Source: Bugula neritina | Lineage: Eukaryota; Bryozoa; Gymnolaemata; Cheilostomatida; Bugulidae | DNA: 64,000 nt | Direction of reading: 5' to 3' | Assembly (NCBI GenBank): GCA_964035545.1 | Contig: OZ037765.1 | Coordinates: 33,953,504-34,017,503, forward strand | Part shown: positions 10,445 to 25,400 of the stretch, one piece after another | Position numbering within the stretch: the stretch's first letter is position 1 | How the letters are laid out: each line of letters starts with the position of its first letter | Notes under the pieces: model-generated | What the model saw: the letters and a program-made list of their open reading frames with translations, nothing else | Told to the model about the DNA's origin: nothing | The model's database searches: none | Made by a program: the position numbers and the translations under genes

Positions 10445-13400
10445 CTGAGTAACAGTTGAAAATGTATATATATATAAAGATGCAGTCATCAGTTTTATAA
10501 ATTCACAGGCTTTTCAATATAGCAAAGTCATGTATGTATTGGTATCTTTTCAAATGACTAACTCAAAGCAACAGCTGTTAGAATGAATATGAAAGGCAAA
10601 TTAATTCCTTAATCATTTAGATCATTTATATTACACATACAACAATTGTTCCAGTAATATTTGAGAGATTTGTTTCAGTTTAGAAGAGTAGATTAGGTTT
10701 GGCTGGGAATTTGAAGCTGTATGACTTCTAACTCAATGATATGAAATCACCTCAAGACTCTCATTATGTTATACTCAACTCACTCTCTCATACAGTTAGT
10801 AGACATGCATATCCTAGTGTGGTGTAACTTAGTGCATTAAACCTTCAACATGTCTAACTGTACAATACTACACCTACTGTATAGTGGGTCACACCTACCT
10901 GTTTGAATATAGTGTAGAGGTCATGGTGACAGGCATGTTTATACATGGAGGATACAAGAGCTCTAATCATTAGAGATCCATACACAGGATGTCTCTTTGA
11001 TATGAATGCTACAAGTAAATTGTATAACAGGAAGATGCAAAATAGAAATGAGACTCTTTGCCAACATAAACTAATATCATATATGCAGTACAAGATAGTG
11101 TGTGTTACTTACACTCCATGCTAGATTTCACTACTAGCAGGTCATCATAGTTCAGTCTAGTCATAGCTTCAGCATTCTCTAATCTAGGAACTTTAGCAGG
11201 TGGGGGTGAGATACATTCCGACTCTTCTTTTTGTGAGTTTCCGATATCAAATCTGTCTATACCTCTATGGCCATAGTCACTCCTCTCTGTGAAATAAATA
11301 ACACCACTGTATATTCTTGAAATAATAAGCAGATAATTTCAAATACGCAAATCTTAATAATTTTAAAAGTTTCTAATAATAATATATAATTAATAGAACA
11401 TAGTATATACAACACACAAATGATAAACATGTTTATATCTGATCATGTCTATTACTCATCCCTATAACACAAAACAGTTCATATCTGTAAGTGGACTAGT
11501 CTAATCAAGTAAAAGTACACCACATTGTAGTCACTGGAGATAGCTGCGTCATACTGAAACTCTCAGTCTGTTCACATGAGGCTGATATTACATCATCACA
11601 CCATACAACTCTCTAAAATAAGCTTTTAAAAGAATACCTAGGACTATAGTTACTATAAGTATGTTGCTGCTAAAATAGAGTAATTTATAATTTTACTGTT
11701 GAAAAAACTTTAGTTGATTGGAGAGGGTATAATCATTGCTGCTACTATACAACTGTTCTTTGCATTATCCACCCTGTGAGATAGTCCACATATTAGAGCC
11801 GCTGCTAATGCCATTATAAATAAATCAATATGCAATGCAAGAGGGACAACTCACTATCAACTGTGCTTGACTTAAATGATTTGACCTTCACTAGAAACTT
11901 TGCCTAAAGTAACGACTTTGTCTAACTTACGGAATAAATATCTGTTGTGTAATAAACAACTGTGTAAACACGAATAGCATATTATTCTCTTTTTATAGCA
12001 GCTTTTTACCTCCACTACATGTTTCCAGTATAACAACTTTTGGTTTGCCAGCCATTCCTGTGAAGTTCAAAGGGGTCAAAAGGTCATACACATCTGTTAG
12101 TTTGACTCGTTTCAGGTCTGTACTATAGATGTGGTTGTTCAGCCCTCCATGAGTCATGATAACCAACACATGACATCCCAGATCTTCATGTTCCTCTTTT
12201 GTCACCTCAGATTTTATAGCAGACAGCATTTCCTATAAATTACCAGACAGTAAAATATTGAAATGGAATGGCGCATATAAAAAAAGACCATGAATCTATT
12301 TTTTTTAATTTAATGTTTTTAAAATAACCTACCTCAGCCTTCAAGTCTGTGTGTGTCACAACATGAAACTTGAGAGATTTCAACATGGCAGACATATTCT
12401 CAACATCTACATCTGAACCTTTCCTACATAAATCGGGTCTCTTATCAAAGTTCATGTTGTTTATTATCAGAGCTCTTCCTCGTTTTCTAGTCATAGTAAA
12501 CACCTGAACACAAAATATAACTAGCTACATGTTATATTGACATAGAGGTCATGCAATGCATCTAAACATGTTGAGTAACAATCTGATATTCTAATAACTA
12601 GAAACAATGTTTTGAAGTAATTTATTTTACCGTTATTTAACACATGTAATGATTACCCATAGTACATTATAATACAATTTCTTCTTCCTGTATACTATCC
12701 AACACATTCTATACATGAAATGAAGAATAATAACTAAAACTTTGTCAAATGGGAGAATTAATAAACATTAGCATTAGATATGTGATCACCTTGTCAGTGT
12801 TTGAGAACAGCTGCTTTATCTTTGGGTTACTAGTGGGATTCAGTCTGAGTCTTATAAACTTCATCTTTTCAACTTCCTTTCTATCAGGGAGCAGATTCTC
12901 ATCCTCATCAGAGAGATCACTGAGATCGTTATTGGCTATTGCAGAAGTTGTTCCATGATCTGATTGGCTACTGTTTGCAACTGCAAAGTATAAACATACT
13001 GCATTACAAAGGAGGACAGATGAAACTAGAAGTAGCAGACACAGTTTTCTTCCTGCAAATTTATTGAAGAATAAATGTAATTGAAACAGAAACTCAATAG
13101 ATTTTAGTTACCAGGTAGAGCTGAGATTTTCTGAGCCCTTCTAACTTTCAGATCTTTCACAAATTCTGTTAACATACCAATTTCTCTGTCCGACAATGTC
13201 TGACCTATACATAACATATTTTTAAATACTTGTTAGTCTTTTATTCTTGTGGTATCTTCAAATGATCAAGAGAACATAATAGTGTGTGACATTGAGTGAC
13301 AATTTGTCCAACACTCATGCAAGAAGAATATATAATTTTCAAGCCACCAGACAGTGATGTAAGTAAACTTACATGGGTATAAAAGTGCACTGGGAATCTC

Positions 13401-16400
13401 CTCATTGTTGCACAATGTCATTGAAAATCCAGTGCAGAGTCTAGCATCTGGTGGTGAGTATTTCAAGGAGCGAAGACACCATTGTGGGTGGAGCACTTTC
13501 ATAGGACAGGAAACTTCTAGCAGAATACAGTGAGCACAGTAGCATGTAGTGACTGGTCTACTCGCTGTCCAAGTTTGTAGAACATGTCTAAGAATGTTGT
13601 TGTTGGTGGTGATGAGTCTCTCCCACATTCTGCTGATGTTGGCAGCATTAGATGACACATAAAGTGATACTTTTCTAGACTTGTAGTCATGTACCAGCTG
13701 TGTGTAGAATCCATCTTGATAGACATTGGCTCCATTTCTTCTCACTTTTATCCTGGGACAGTCACCGGGAAACAACTCCAACAAGCCGACTGTCATTTGG
13801 TGGTAGACATATTGTGGCAGGGCTAGACCATTGAACTGTGTCTCAACTTGGAGAAGCATTTCCTTTGGTGGAGAGTACGCAGTAAAAAAAAACTTCCGGG
13901 CAAACTGAGGTACAATAAACTCAGGTTCTTCCGATTTGGTTTCTACCGGACCGTGCAGCAACCGGAATGTCTGAAGTACGCTGAGAGCAAGGTTAACATC
14001 CTTCGCTTTACTGAATGATGTCTCTTTTTCAATCAGATGAAAAAGAAGATGTTTCATCATCAAACCAGTGTCAGTGAAATGATTAACAGATTTCTCAAAG
14101 TCCTGCTTTTCAAAACGTATTCCAGTCTGTGAATAGTATGGCTGGAACTCATCAACCCTACTCTGCCATATGTTTGAATCATGATGATACAAGACACAGA
14201 GGAGTTTGGTAACTTGTGAAATCTTGTGGAATACGTATGGCCGGAGAGAGCTGATCTCTTTATACCACAAGACTTTGCCGCAGTCATGCATGTATGTGAG
14301 GATTATGTCCAGCTGACTTGACTCAATGTGTTGAAGTTCTGTTTGTATGTAATTCAGTATCTCATCAAAAGTACTGTACACAGAGGGAATAAACAGCACT
14401 TTTTCATTCACTTCTTCCCAAACCAGGGGTAAAGGTTTCACAAAATGTTGACTGCTTTGAAGAAGAGAATCTTTGATCAGGTCAAACACTTCGTACTTAT
14501 CATCTTTCCCCACCTCATAAATGTCCTCACCAAGAAAAACTCCTTCAGCTGACTCACTAAAATACTTGATTTGAGCAAACTCTCCACCCAATGCTTTTTC
14601 TTCCATGATCATCTCCTCACACAGTTGATTGGAAGTTTCAAGAAAATGTTTTTGAAGCTTTTGGAATTCTGTACTTTGAAACTTATCTTTATGTGTGAAG
14701 ATAAGTTTTGGAGCACCCAGAGTTGGGTTAGCCAGATAGAGGTGAGACATGTAATCAAAGGCTAATCTTCTAACAGCTTCTCTGTGTGTTGATTCACTTG
14801 AAATTTCATCATACTGTTCCATGTTGACTACTATGACTGGAATACAGTTCTGTCTCAGTGTCAGTTGATAGGTGATATGGTAGACCTCCTGGCCTCCCAT
14901 ATCAATGACACGGAGTACTGTACCATCCACCTCCACCTCTTCAACATTAAACACCTTTGTTGTCTCATCTCTCACAGCATCTGGCCCTCTGTTAGTCAGA
15001 ACTCTCTTTCTGTCAGCATTCTGTAATGTTCTGATTAGACTGGTCTTTCCAGCCATAGTATTACCCAGCACAGCTATAGTAGCGAATGGAAGACTTCTAC
15101 CAGCTCCTTTAGCCAAGTCTGTGTAGTATTGTCTCACAGCATCTACTCCTCTCTCACATACTTCTAGTGGAGGAGATGTGAGAGTATTACAACGTCTAAC
15201 ATGCAGTGTATGAAGCTGAGCTAGCTGTAGTATCTCAGGATCTAAGGATGTCAGGGAGTAGTTGGAGGATACATCCAGTTCCTGCAGACTACTCAGTGTG
15301 TACACATGCAGGAGATGGTAAACTAGTGAACTTATTTGATGATATGTTCAGCTCCTCTAACTTCTGTAGATTCTGCATGCTGTTAAATAACATACATAAT
15401 AAGAGATGTAAAAAGCAATATGACACATATAACATACACACTGTAGAAGAGAATGCACATAGATAATCGAATGATGAAATATTGTACATGCTTTTCCTAT
15501 TGCATGGACATCAGATTTTCTTACAAATACTTCAGCGCATGGAAGTACTTCAAGCTAATTGATAAAGTGGCAGGTCAAAGCTGAAAAATACTACTAATTC
15601 TCTTTATATTTTGACCAGAACTTATAGCAGCTATAGTATAATTGGATATCATTTCCTGCAGATCTTGACTTCATGCAGTAATTAGCTCACTTTCCTTGTT
15701 GAGGGATAATTCTTAATAGGGTGAACTTGCTAATAGGTCCTTCATATTAATAGATAACAGAAGCTTTAAAGTGATGATGTAATGAAGGGTAGTGTGTGTG
15801 ACCTTTGCATAAACTGTTCTGGTAAATATCACACATAATAGAGAGTTGAATAATTATTTAAAAAGATGTCATGATACACAATATCAGTATAGTCTGGCAG
15901 AACTGGGGGTTAGGTCCCAATCTCGGATAAAGTTTTTTTCTATTTTGAGAGTGCAGGTAAATGTTTCCAGGTGGGTGTGGACCTGCCACCCTTGAGCATT
16001 TCGAGAAATCCAAGATGCGGTTGTTGTTGACCCCTTTTATAACTTTAAAAAGCATAGCTAAAGTTTTAAAACTGACAATAACTATTACGTTGGCAGCTCA
16101 AAAAACTTTTTTGATAGGCATGCTTATAGTTTGAAATAAATTGCTATTTAGCTCATATGACAATGACATTGCATTTTAATTTTACAGAACCTCTTTTAGC
16201 TTTATTTGGTGGACATATTTGTAATGACCATATAAAATTACACCATATATAGTAAATTTTCATGAATTTAGAACAAACTGATGCAGAGATGAAAGGAAAT
16301 TATAAACACGGCAAGGCTATAGTAGGTTAAATTTGAAAAAATGTATGATTAAGGCTTAGCTTAGTTACCCTAGGGTGTCATTTGCCTATTACTCAATAAT

Positions 16401-19400
16401 GCACATGACAAAGGCACATGCATCTTTATTATATCAATTTAAAAAGATTTCAAAGCATTGGAACCTTAAATTTAGCCCCGATGGATAGGTGCATTTGAAT
16501 CATAAAAAATTGTCTGGTGCCTGGCGGCCATCTTGAATTTCTCTAAATGCTCAAGGGTAAGAAATCCACACCCACTTGGAAACATTTACTTAGACCCTAT
16601 ATTTGAATAATCAGGAGAGAAAAAACTTTATCCGGGATTGCGAACCTAAGTCAAAAATTGGCATTTTTCTGCCACACCAGTATATATCTATTCCTCTACA
16701 GAACTTGATAAAATATATAGTTTATTGTCATCTGGTAAAAGTTATATGACTTTACTGTATCCTCTTTGAACATAATATAATATTCACATCTTAATAATCA
16801 CTGCCTTTTATCTTAACTGTGCATACTGTAGATAGTCAATGTATATCTATGCTAGCCTGCAGCTGACACAAACCAGCTATACATACTAACATAAGTTTGC
16901 TAAATGTACCACTCAAATAATAGCAGCATGAGGTAGAAGTAGAACAACTCAGCCAAGCAACACTCAACAACAACCAGAAGAGTTGAGTCACCACACAATA
17001 CAAAGTTACACCTTCTACTGGTAGCTGGTCTAAGATCAGATAGCTGTGAGATAATACACTTATACCCTTAGAGTAAACAGTTATTAGTACTGCACACACT
17101 GTAAGCTACAAACTCTGTAGCTGTCAACCAATAGAAATATTGTCTCCTTAACCAATGACAATGCAAGTCACTTTCATAACCAATCATAACTAAGTGTAGG
17201 GCCACACTACTGCCACACACATTGCAAAAATGTATTAGCCAGTGGTGTTGGCGTTAAATTTACTGCTCGCTACAGGTGTTTGGATATTATAAAAGCGGGA
17301 ATGCAAACTATATAAAACTGTTTTAAAAGTTAAATCGTAAATTAAAATAAAAAAGTGTGCTTGCTAAATATTACATGATAATAAGCCAATTAGCTCAATC
17401 AGCTGAAAATCCCGCTCATGACGTCCAATTTTTGGGCTAAACGTGTGGCCCTACACTAAAAACTTTCTGAACTGAACAACCTGCTGTTATAATTAAATAG
17501 CTAGCTAGCAGTATGAATAGTCACTAAATAGCTAGCTAGCAGTATGAATAGTCACTAAATACTAGCTAACAGTATGAATAGTCACTAAATACTAGCTAAC
17601 AGTATGAATAGTCACTAAATACTAGTTAGCAGCAGGGTTGGGGTAATTGTAATTTGTAATTGTAATTGGCTGTAATTAATTACATTTTTTCAAGTAATTG
17701 AATGTAATTTGTAATTGAGGCTTAAAAATGTAATTGTAATTGTAATTGTAATTAATTACATATCTAATGTAATTGATTTTTACAATTACTTTATAATTAC
17801 ATGTCAATTACTTCAAACTTTTAAATCTTAAAAAACTCCTTCTTTTTCTACAATGCCTACTGTTAAATAACAAGTTCAGATAGTTAGGTCAATATAGTAG
17901 GGTCATTCCATGCCAGCTCACCGAATTGCACGCGTCTATTTGCGTCTCAGATTTTGTTCATGTTTACACCAAATAGACCTACACATGCCTCAAGTACTCT
18001 TCTTCAGTATTTCTGACCTGACACAAATTTTTTTGAGAACTGACTACTTTTGTGGACAAAGGTTGAGAAACATTTTGAGTAAAATTTGTGATTTCTACTT
18101 TTAGACTAATCTATAAACGTCTATATCTCAATCATTTTTCTAGCCTGAGCCTTAAAATTTGCTGTGTGATTTGATAATACCTATCAATTTGCACTAGTAG
18201 CAACACATATTACAGAATACTTTGTGTGCATATATGCAAAGTCATTGAATATGAACAAATCTTTGTAAATTTTGAAAAATTTCAATTACTCGCCTAATCA
18301 AATTTTAAATTACTTATAAATTGGTTTAAAAGTATAAATCACAAATTTTCCTCAAAATATTTTCCAACCTTTGTTCACCAAAGTAGTAATTTCGCAAAGT
18401 GTTTTTGTGTCAGGCCAGAAATATTCACGAATGGTGATCTGAACATGTGTAGGGCCATTTAGTGTAAATATGAGCAAAATCTGAGACACAAAGACTTGGG
18501 ACCCCTTGAAAGTTGGTTGATTTGGTATGGAATGATATAATAGTATCACTGTAGAAAACAAAAGAGGTTCACCACTGTCAACACTGCCCCTGGTAGCTAG
18601 ACCCTAGAAGTGACTTCTATTTATTCCTTGTGAGAACAAAAGTAATTGTAATTGTAATTAATTACATTGCCATGTAATTGTAATTGTAATTAATTACATT
18701 TATTTTTACTGTAATTATAATTGTAATTGTAATTGACAAATCTTCATGTAATTGTAATTGTAATTAATTACATTTACATGTAATTGACCCCAACCCTGGT
18801 TAGCAGTATGAATAGTCACTAAATACTAGCTAACAGTATGAATAGTCACTAAATACTGCAGCTAGCAGTATGAATAGTCACTATATACTAGCTAGCAGTA
18901 TGAATAGTCACTAAATACTAGCGAGCAGTATGAATAGTCACTAAATACTAGCTAACAGTATGAATAGTCACTAAATACTAGCTAGCAGTATGAATAGGTG
19001 GGAGTACTCTGTCTAGTGTATATTCCTCTCACTTGTTCACCATGATCAGCTATTATATATATTACAGTATCATCTTACACTATAATACAATACACACCTG
19101 TTTGGTAGAGTTGACAGTTCACATTGATTCATGTTCAACTCTCTCAATGATAGTAAGGATGTGAATATATTGTCAGGTAGACCTTCAGATAGCTTATTCT
19201 CTAATATATTCAATACCTCAAGATTCTTCAGTGAAGATATGCTGTAACATAACATACAGATATAGAAACACTCTGTAGCTCATACATACAAAGTGTGATA
19301 ACAGAGTTTTAGAATATTATTATGACTCTGTATTTCTATCATCTAACCTCTAGACAACCTTGGGCATAGCAGTTGTATTATGATGAGTGACAATTAAGGA

Positions 19401-22400
19401 AAAGCTATTATAATGAAAGAGTAGAAAAATCTTTTAAACCCAAACCCCAAACCTCAAACCCCTACCTCAATAACCCTTATTTATTGAAAATATAGGCAAT
19501 TTGTTAGTTACTTTACCATTTGTGTCATTATTACCGGTGCCATTATTACCGGTGCCATTATTACCGGTGCCATTATTACCGGTGCCATTATTACCGGTGC
19601 CATTTTTACCAGGCACTGTATACACTATATTACCATACTCATACAGTTTAATTTCCTTGCTGAATATTGCTATGGGGGTGTTAAAAAGACCACACTTTCA
19701 TGTAGCCATGTTACAGAGAGAACTTTGACTACTATAAATAACTCTAAACAAGTCACTCTGTCTACCAGAAGAAGAGATATATAATTCCATCACAGTAATA
19801 ACTTATATCAGTTACAGAACAGTATATCAACACCAGATGTTGCAGGTTTGGAGAAATAACCTCCAGATATTATGAGCTGCCAAACTTACTACTTCCTTCA
19901 AGATTGCAAATATTATTATAAAAACTGAGTGCCCATATAGCAAATTATTATTTCACAATTTGTAGCCTCAGCATACAAAGCTGGAGTAGTAACTGAATTT
20001 TAGAAAGTTAACATGACTCTGTAATTCTGGCATCTAACCTTTAGACAACCTTGGGTACAACAGTCGTACAGGTAGTTGTGGTATGACAATGTGGGTTAGA
20101 TTAGAGGGAAGATAACTCTAATATACAGAAGTAGTTTCTTGTATAGCCTAAATACTAGCAAGTCATAGACTGTGAACTAAACAGACAGGAAGATCAGTCA
20201 GTAAGAATGACTGAGTTAGCAATAAGATAGTATATATATGATGCTACGGTAAATTGATTATGGGACATTATATATATTACAGTATCATTCTACACTATAA
20301 TATAATACACACCTGTTTGGTAGAGTTGACAGTTCACAGTGCCACATGTGCAACTCTCTCAATGATAGCAAGGATGTGAATATATTGTCAGGTAGACCTT
20401 CAGATATGTTATTCCCTGATATATTCAATACCTCAAGATTCTCCAGTGAAGATATGCTGTAACATAACATACAGGTTATAATAAAAACAAAACAAAACAA
20501 AACATGAAAACTGCAATATGCATATATAGCCTGTGTTTCTTGAATGTTTCTATGGAAGTATTAGAGACCACACCCTTATCTAGCCATGTTACAAAAAGAA
20601 CTTTGACCAATAAAACAAGTCACTCTGTCTACCAGAAGAAGAGACATATAATTCAGAATGGTTTGTGAATATCATTATAAAAACTGAGTGCCCATAGCAA
20701 ATTATTTCACAATTTGTAGCCTCAGCATACAAAGCTGGAGTAGTGACTGAATTTTAGAAAGTTAACATGACTCTGTAATTCTGGCATCTAACCTTTAGAC
20801 AACCTTGGGTACAACAGTCGTACAGGTAGTTGTGGTATGACAATGTGGGTTAGATTAGAGGGAAGATAACTCTAATATACAGAAGTAGTTTCTTATATAG
20901 TCTAAACACTAGCAAGTCATAGACTGAGAACTAAACAGGCAGGAAGATCAGACAGTAGGAATGACGGAGTCACCAATAAGATAGTATATATATATATACT
21001 ACTACGATAAATTAATTATGGGATATTATATATTTAGTTACCAATAAGATAGCATGTATGCTAATATGATAAATTAATTATGCATAATTAATTTATCATA
21101 GTATAGCATATATATCATATGGGATATTATACATATATTTATCCTGGAAATATTCTACACTATAATATAAAACACACCTGTTTGGTAGAGTTGGCAGTTC
21201 ACAGTGGCTCATGTCCAACTCTCTCAATGATAGTAAGGATGTGAATATATTGTCAGGTAGACCTTCAGATAGGTTATTATATGATATATTCAATACCTCA
21301 AGATTCTTCAGTGAAGATATGCTGTAACATAACATACAGGTATAGAAACACTCTGTAGTTCATACATACAAAGTGTGATAACAGAGTATTAGAATATTAT
21401 TATGACTCTGTATTTCTACCATCTAACTTGGAGACAACCTTGGGCATAGCAGTTATATAATGAGTAACAATGAGGGGATAACTACTATAATGAAGAAGTA
21501 GAAAGCTCACTTCATATATAACCTAGGTACTAGCAAATCATAGACTGAGAATAAACGTAGTCAAGCAGCAGTGACTGAAAAAGTAATTAGTAAAAGTTTG
21601 AATGAGTTTGTTACAGTTTGGTTAGAGCTGCATGCAGAGTTCCTATGGCAGAGGTGGGCAACTGGGCCTCCTAGGGTCACCTGTGGCTCTTTGCCCATTT
21701 TTCAGCAGCCCTTTTAATGCTTAAGATAAGCAAAAACTGTCATTGTTATTCTGATTAACACAACAGATGTTTGGTGACAAATTACTTTATTATAATAAAA
21801 TTTATTATGTGTACAATCATGTGGCCCTTCATTTTGCTGACCTCTGAACTTGGCCCTCGAGTAAAATAAGTTGCCCACTCTTGCCCTATAATATGACAGT
21901 AGTATGAGAGACAGTGTTGGTTAGATTAGAGGAAATATAACTCTAATAAACATAGAAAGTGGTTTACTATATTATATCCTAAATACTAGCAAACTGTAGC
22001 CTGAGCACTGAATAAGTTGAAAGGCTATAGTTAGTGTTTTAATATATAACTTTGAATAGTTGTGACGCTAGAGCAATGATAGACCATGATCCTCAAATCT
22101 AGTGTTAACTGTACAAAACCTTTGCTATGTATACAGACAGTTGCTGAGTTACTGATGAAATATTATATACAAATATAAATCTAGTGTTAACTGTAGAAAC
22201 CTTTGCTATGTATACAGACAGTTGCTGAGTTACTGATGAGATATTATATTTATTACATAGTATGAATAGTCACTAAATACTAGCTAGGAGTATGAATAGT
22301 CACTAAATACTAGTTAGCAGTATGAATAGTCACTAAATACTAGCTAACAGTATGAATAGTCACTAAATACTAGCTAGCAGTATGAATAGTCACTAAATAT

Positions 22401-25400
22401 TAGCTAGCAGTATGAATAGTCACTAAATACTAGCTAGCAGTATGAATAGTCACTAAATACTAGCTAGCAGTATGAATAGTCACTAAATACTAACTAACAG
22501 TATGAATAGTCACTAAATACTAGTTAGCAGTATGAATAGTCACTAAATATTAGCCAGCAGTATGAATAGTCACTAAATACTAGCTAGCAGTATGAATAGT
22601 CACTAAATACTAGCTGGTAGCATAAATAGGTGAGAGTACTCTGTGTAGTACATATTCCTCTCACTTGTTTATAACATTTTATTGGCAATATATTTACATG
22701 TTATATTTATTACAGTATCATTCTACACTACAATATAATACACACCTGTTTGGTAAAGTTGACAGTTTACAGTTCTCCATGCTCAACTCTCTCAATGATA
22801 GTAAGGATGTGAATATATTGTCAGGTAGACCTTCAGATAGGTTATTATCTGATATATTCAATACCTCAAGATTCTTCAGTGAAGATATGCTGTAACATAA
22901 CATACAGGTTATAATAAAAACAAAACAAAACAAAACATGAAAACTGCAATATGCATATACAGCCTGTGTTTCTTGAATGTTTCTATGAAGGTATTAGAAA
23001 CCACACCCTTATCTAGCCATGTTACAGAAAGAACTTTGACTAATATAAAACAAGTCACTCTGTCTACCAGAAGAAGAGATATATAATTCACAATGGTTTG
23101 TGAATATCATTATAAAAACTGAGTGCCCATATAGCAAATTATTTCACAATTTGTAGCCTCAGCATACAAAGCTGGAGTAGTGACTGAATTTTAGAAAGTT
23201 AACATGACTCTGTAATTCTGGCATCTAACCTTTAGACAACCTTGGGTATAACAGTAGTATAGGTAGTTGTGGTATGACAATGTGGGTTAGATTAGAGGGA
23301 AGATAACTCTAATATACAGAAGTAGTTTCTTATATAGTCTAAACACTAGCAAGTCATAGACTGAGAACTAAACAGACAGGAAGATCAGTCAGTAAGAACA
23401 ACTGAGTTACCAATAAGATAGTATATATATATACTACTACGGTAAATTGATTATGGGATATTATATATTTAGTTACCAATAAGATAGCATGTATGCTAAT
23501 ATGATAAAGTAATTATGCATAATTAATTTATCATAGTATAGCATATATATCATATGGGATATTATACATATATTTATCCTGGAAATATTCTACACTATAA
23601 TATAATACACACCTGTTTGGTAGAGTTGACAGTTTACAGTCCCTCATGTTCAACTTTCTCAATGATAGTAAGGATGTGAATATATTGTCAGGTAGATCTT
23701 CATATAGGTTATTCTCTAATATATTCAACACCTCAAGATTCTCCAGTGAAGATATGCTGTAACATAACATACAGGTATAGAAACACTCTGTAGCTCATAC
23801 ATACAAAGTGTGATAACAGAGTTTTAGAATAATATTATGACTCTGTATTTCTACCATCTAACTTGGAGACAAACTTGGGCATAGCAATTATATAATGAGT
23901 AACAATGAGGGCAGAACTACTATAATGAAGAAGTAGAAAGCTCATTTTATATATAACCTAGGAACTAGTAAATCATAGACTGAGAATAAACGCATTCAGG
24001 TAGCAGTAACTGAAAGAATAATTAGTAAAAGTCTGAATGAGTTTTGTTACAGTTTGGTTTGAGCTGCAGAGTCCCTATAGCAGGGGTGGGCAACTGGGCC
24101 CCCTAGGGCTGCACTTGTGGCCTTTGCCCATTTTTCAGTGGCCCTTTTAATGCTTAAGATAAGTAAAAACTGTCATTGTTATTCTGATCAGCACAGCATA
24201 GGTTTGGTGACAAATTACTTTATTATAATAAAGTTTATTATGTGTACAATCATGTGGCCCTTCATTTCGGCTGACCTCTGAACTTGGCCTTGAGCAAAAG
24301 AAAAGGCCGACCCCTGCCTATGACATGACAGTAGTATGAAAGACAGTGTAGGTTAGCTTAGAGAAAAGATAACTCTAATAAACATAGAAAGTAGTTTACT
24401 ATATTATATCCTAAATACTAGCAAACTGTAGCCTGAGCACTGAATAAGTTGAAAGGCCATTTAGCTCATGTTTTATTATAATTTTGAATAGTCTTGACTC
24501 TAGAGCAATGATAGACCATAATCCTCAACTTGAGTGTAACTGTAGAATCCTTTGCTATGTATGCAGACAGTTGCTGAGTTACTGATGAGATATTATATAT
24601 ACTACAGTATCATTCTATACTATAATATAATACACACCTGTTTGGTAGAGTTGACAGTTCACATTTCCTCATGTCCAACTCTCTCAATGATAGTAAGGAT
24701 GTGAATATATTGTCAGGTAGAGCTTCAGATAGGTTATTCACTGATATATCCAATATCTCAAGATTCTTCAGTGAAGATATGCTGTAACATAACATACAGG
24801 TATAGAAACACTCTGTAGCTCATACATACAAAGTGTGATAACAGAGTATTAGAATATTATTATGACTCTGTATTTCTACCATCTAACCTCTAGACAACCT
24901 TGGACATAGCAGTTGTATTATGATGAGTAACAATTAAGGAAAAGCTATTATAATGAAAGAGTAGAAAAATCTCTTAAACCCAAACCCCAAACTCAATAAC
25001 CCTTATTTTTCATAATATGCAATTTGTTACTTACTTTACCATTTGTGCCATTATTACCTGTGCCATTATTACCTGTGCCATTATTACCTTTGCCATTATT
25101 ACCTGTGCCATTGTTACCGGTGCCATTATTACCTGTGCCATTTTTACCAGGCACTGCATGTATACACTATATTAACATACTCATATAGTTTGAATTCCTT
25201 GCTGAATATTGCTATGGGGTTGTTAAAGACCACACTTTTATGTAGCCATTGCAAAACAAGAACTTCGCTTAGTGAAAATAACTAGAAACAAGTCACTTTG
25301 TCTACCAGAAGAAGAGATATATAATTCCATCACAGTAATAACTTATATCAGTTACAGAACAGTATATCAACACCAGATGTTGCAGGTTTGGAGAAATAAC

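Larger units (their letters stand above)
15380..19097 (-). other. gene A intron between ROCO exon and cassette array
   Basis: A 3.7-kb intron similar in its backbone to gene B 52,700-54,176. It carries a 787-bp inverted-repeat element (15,891), a GGGCCACAC MITE (17,199), 30-bp minisatellite stretches and a 1,166-bp hAT-type element (17,633). No exon was found in it. Confidence 0.7.
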
